Source of the DNA: Chrysaora quinquecirrha
Taxonomy: Eukaryota; Cnidaria; Scyphozoa; Semaeostomeae; Pelagiidae
DNA length: 64,000 nt
Assembly: GCA_014526335.1 (NCBI GenBank)
Contig: JACTAT010000040.1
Location: forward strand, 5,615,305 to 5,679,304
Direction of reading: 5' to 3'
Position numbers and translations under genes: made by a program. Shown in pieces: positions 62,813 through 64,000 of the stretch. Each line of letters begins with the position of its first letter. Positions within the stretch are counted from its first letter, which is position 1. The notes under the pieces were generated by a model. That model saw only the letters and a program-made list of their open reading frames with translations, was not told the DNA's origin and made no database searches.

Positions 62813-63148
62813 TTATAATGATCGCAACATACTCTGTCTTGGAGTCATAACTTCAGGCATACAAGAAAGGTTATTTGACAAGTTCGAATACGTCCAACTC
62901 ATAGCCTTTGTAATTGTTTCGTTGTTCTTGCTTGGTAACGTTACTGAAAACTCAAAATTGACAGGATAATCTTGACTCGTTGGGTTCTCGATTAAATCCG
63001 TTTGTGCTTCTTCTAAGGCCAAAACTTCATTAACGATATTAAATGACGTCCTCGGTGTGGACATAACTTGGTTTATCTGACGAGATATCAAATCAGGATC
63101 ATCATGTTTGTGAAAAAAGCGAAACCGCGTAAGTCTTAAAGTTGGCAA
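62813..63148 (-). other. Representative 111-codon open frame of the satellite module
   Basis: Eight of about twelve modules keep a full 111-codon minus-strand frame or nearly so (ALEEAQTDLIENPTSQDY, FEFSVTLPSKNNET, MTPRQSMLRSL). It begins at TTG, not ATG, and the upstream codon context offers no ATG, so independent translation is unlikely unless it is an exon. No family recognised. Openness may simply reflect recent homogenisation. Confidence 0.35.
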
Positions 63149-64000
63149 TCAAACGCGTTTTTGCCGGTCCTGGCTCGAGCTTGTTTTTATAGTTCATGAA
63201 AAACAATCCCTTTAATGCTGTTTACAAAAGAACCTTACGGCTCAGCCTCCTTCTAATCACTATTCTTATAACGCTCGCAGCATACTCTGAACTGCATTCA
63301 TAAGTTCTCAGTAAATATCATTCCATATAATGCAGTTGCCAAAAGAACCTTACGGCTCAGCCTCGCTATAGCCACCATTTTTATAATGATCGCAACATAC
63401 TCTGACTTGGAGTCATAAGTTTTTCTCAGTAAATATCATTCCATATAATGCAGTTGCCAAAAGAACCTTACGGCTCAGCCTCGCTATAGCCACCATTCTT
63501 ATAATGATCGCAACATACTCTGTCTTGGAGTCATAAGTTTTTCTCAGTAAATATCATTCCATATAATGCAGTTGCCAAAGAACCTTACGGCTCAGCCTCG
63601 CTATAGCCACCATTCTTATAATGATCGCAACATACTCTGTCTTTGAGTCATAAGTTCCTCTCAGTAAATATCACTCCACATAATGCAGTTGCCAAAAGTA
63701 CCTTACGGCTCAGCCTCGCTATAGCCACCATTCTTATAATGATCGCAACATACTCTGTCTTGGAGTCATAAGTTTTTCTCAGTAAATATCATTCCATACA
63801 ATGCAGTTGCCAAAAGAACCTTACGGCTCAGCCTCGCTATAGCCACCATTCTTATAATGATCGCAACATACTCTGTCTTGGAGTCATAAGTTTTTCTCAG
63901 TAAATATCATTCAATATAATGAAGTTGCCAAAAGAACCTTACGGCTCAGCCTCGCTATAGCCACCATTCTTATAATGATCGCAACATACTCTGTCTTGGA

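Larger units (their letters stand above)
50641..64000. repeat. Higher-order satellite: ~118-bp monomers plus ~340-bp module
   Basis: The array is built of monomers of ~117-118 bases (core CAGTTGCCAAAAGAACCTTA, CTCGCTATAGCCACCATTC, GATCGCAACATACTCTG). Between groups of monomers lies a longer module (TAACTTCAGGCATACAAGAA ... GACGTCCTCGGTGTGG ... AAGTCTTAAAGTTGGCAATC), present about 12 times, for example at 51954-52289, 55774-56109, 60502-60837 and 62813-63148. Spacing between modules varies (about 570 to 2330 bases) with monomer number, so this is a higher-order repeat. It begins with more diverged monomers near 50.7 kb and runs off the window end. Confidence 0.9.

Noticed and set aside
51164..63148. 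Satellite frames taken as 68-111-aa proteins starting with Met
   Set aside because: The first codon is TTG, and no upstream ATG was found, so they are not annotated as genes.

Overview
The window looks like AT-rich nuclear DNA of an animal, most likely an invertebrate. The evidence is spliceosomal introns with GT/AG ends, 28S rRNA pieces of metazoan type, an R2-clade retrotransposon, a TRAF-type MATH domain and long satellites. The sequence does not fix the phylum. I see no intact, clearly host single-copy gene. Nearly everything recognisable is a mobile element, an integrated virus-like element, an rDNA fragment or a tandem array, mostly broken by frameshifts.

Layout. 0.3-1.3 kb is a degenerate short-word repeat. 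2.2-3.5 kb holds low-complexity DNA, a 180-bp duplication and the tail of a non-LTR retrotransposon. 3.9-4.65 kb (+) carries pieces of a Helitron-like element (accessory ORF2 plus Pif1 helicase tail), followed at 4.95-5.36 kb by the 3' end of a degenerate 28S rRNA gene. 6.2-8.4 kb (+) is a frameshifted HECT-domain pseudogene. 10.3-20.8 kb is a decayed Maverick/Polinton-like (adintovirus-like) element: an integrase C-terminal piece, a packaging-type ATPase, several small overlapping genes, a captured coiled-coil/MATH (TRAF-like) gene and a multi-intron gene. 22.3-24.44 kb (+) is an R2-clade retrotransposon lying exactly at the canonical R2 site of a second 28S fragment (24.44-24.96 kb). 25.2-29.4 kb (-) is the best-preserved copy of a compact Helitron-like element: zinc-finger N-terminus, HUH Rep with two tyrosines, Pif1 helicase, and a separate Lys-rich ORF2 found in three diverged copies in this window.

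30.36-36.24 kb is a head-to-tail and inverted array of circovirus-like (CRESS-DNA) Rep fragments bounded on both sides by (TA)n. 37.6-49.5 kb is a six-unit, ~1.97-kb tandem array of the N-terminal/Rep exons of a second Helitron-like subfamily, next to its ORF2 (36.7-37.6 kb). 50.6 kb to the window end is a higher-order satellite made of ~118-bp monomers and a longer module.

The theme is a graveyard of rolling-circle (HUH) replicons. Two unrelated Rep families, one CRESS-type and one Helitron-type, are both amplified in tandem within 20 kb of each other. The most novel candidates are the compact Helitron-like element with its conserved ORF2, the tandem Rep-exon array, the CRESS Rep array in TA repeats, and the MATH gene inside a Maverick-like cluster.
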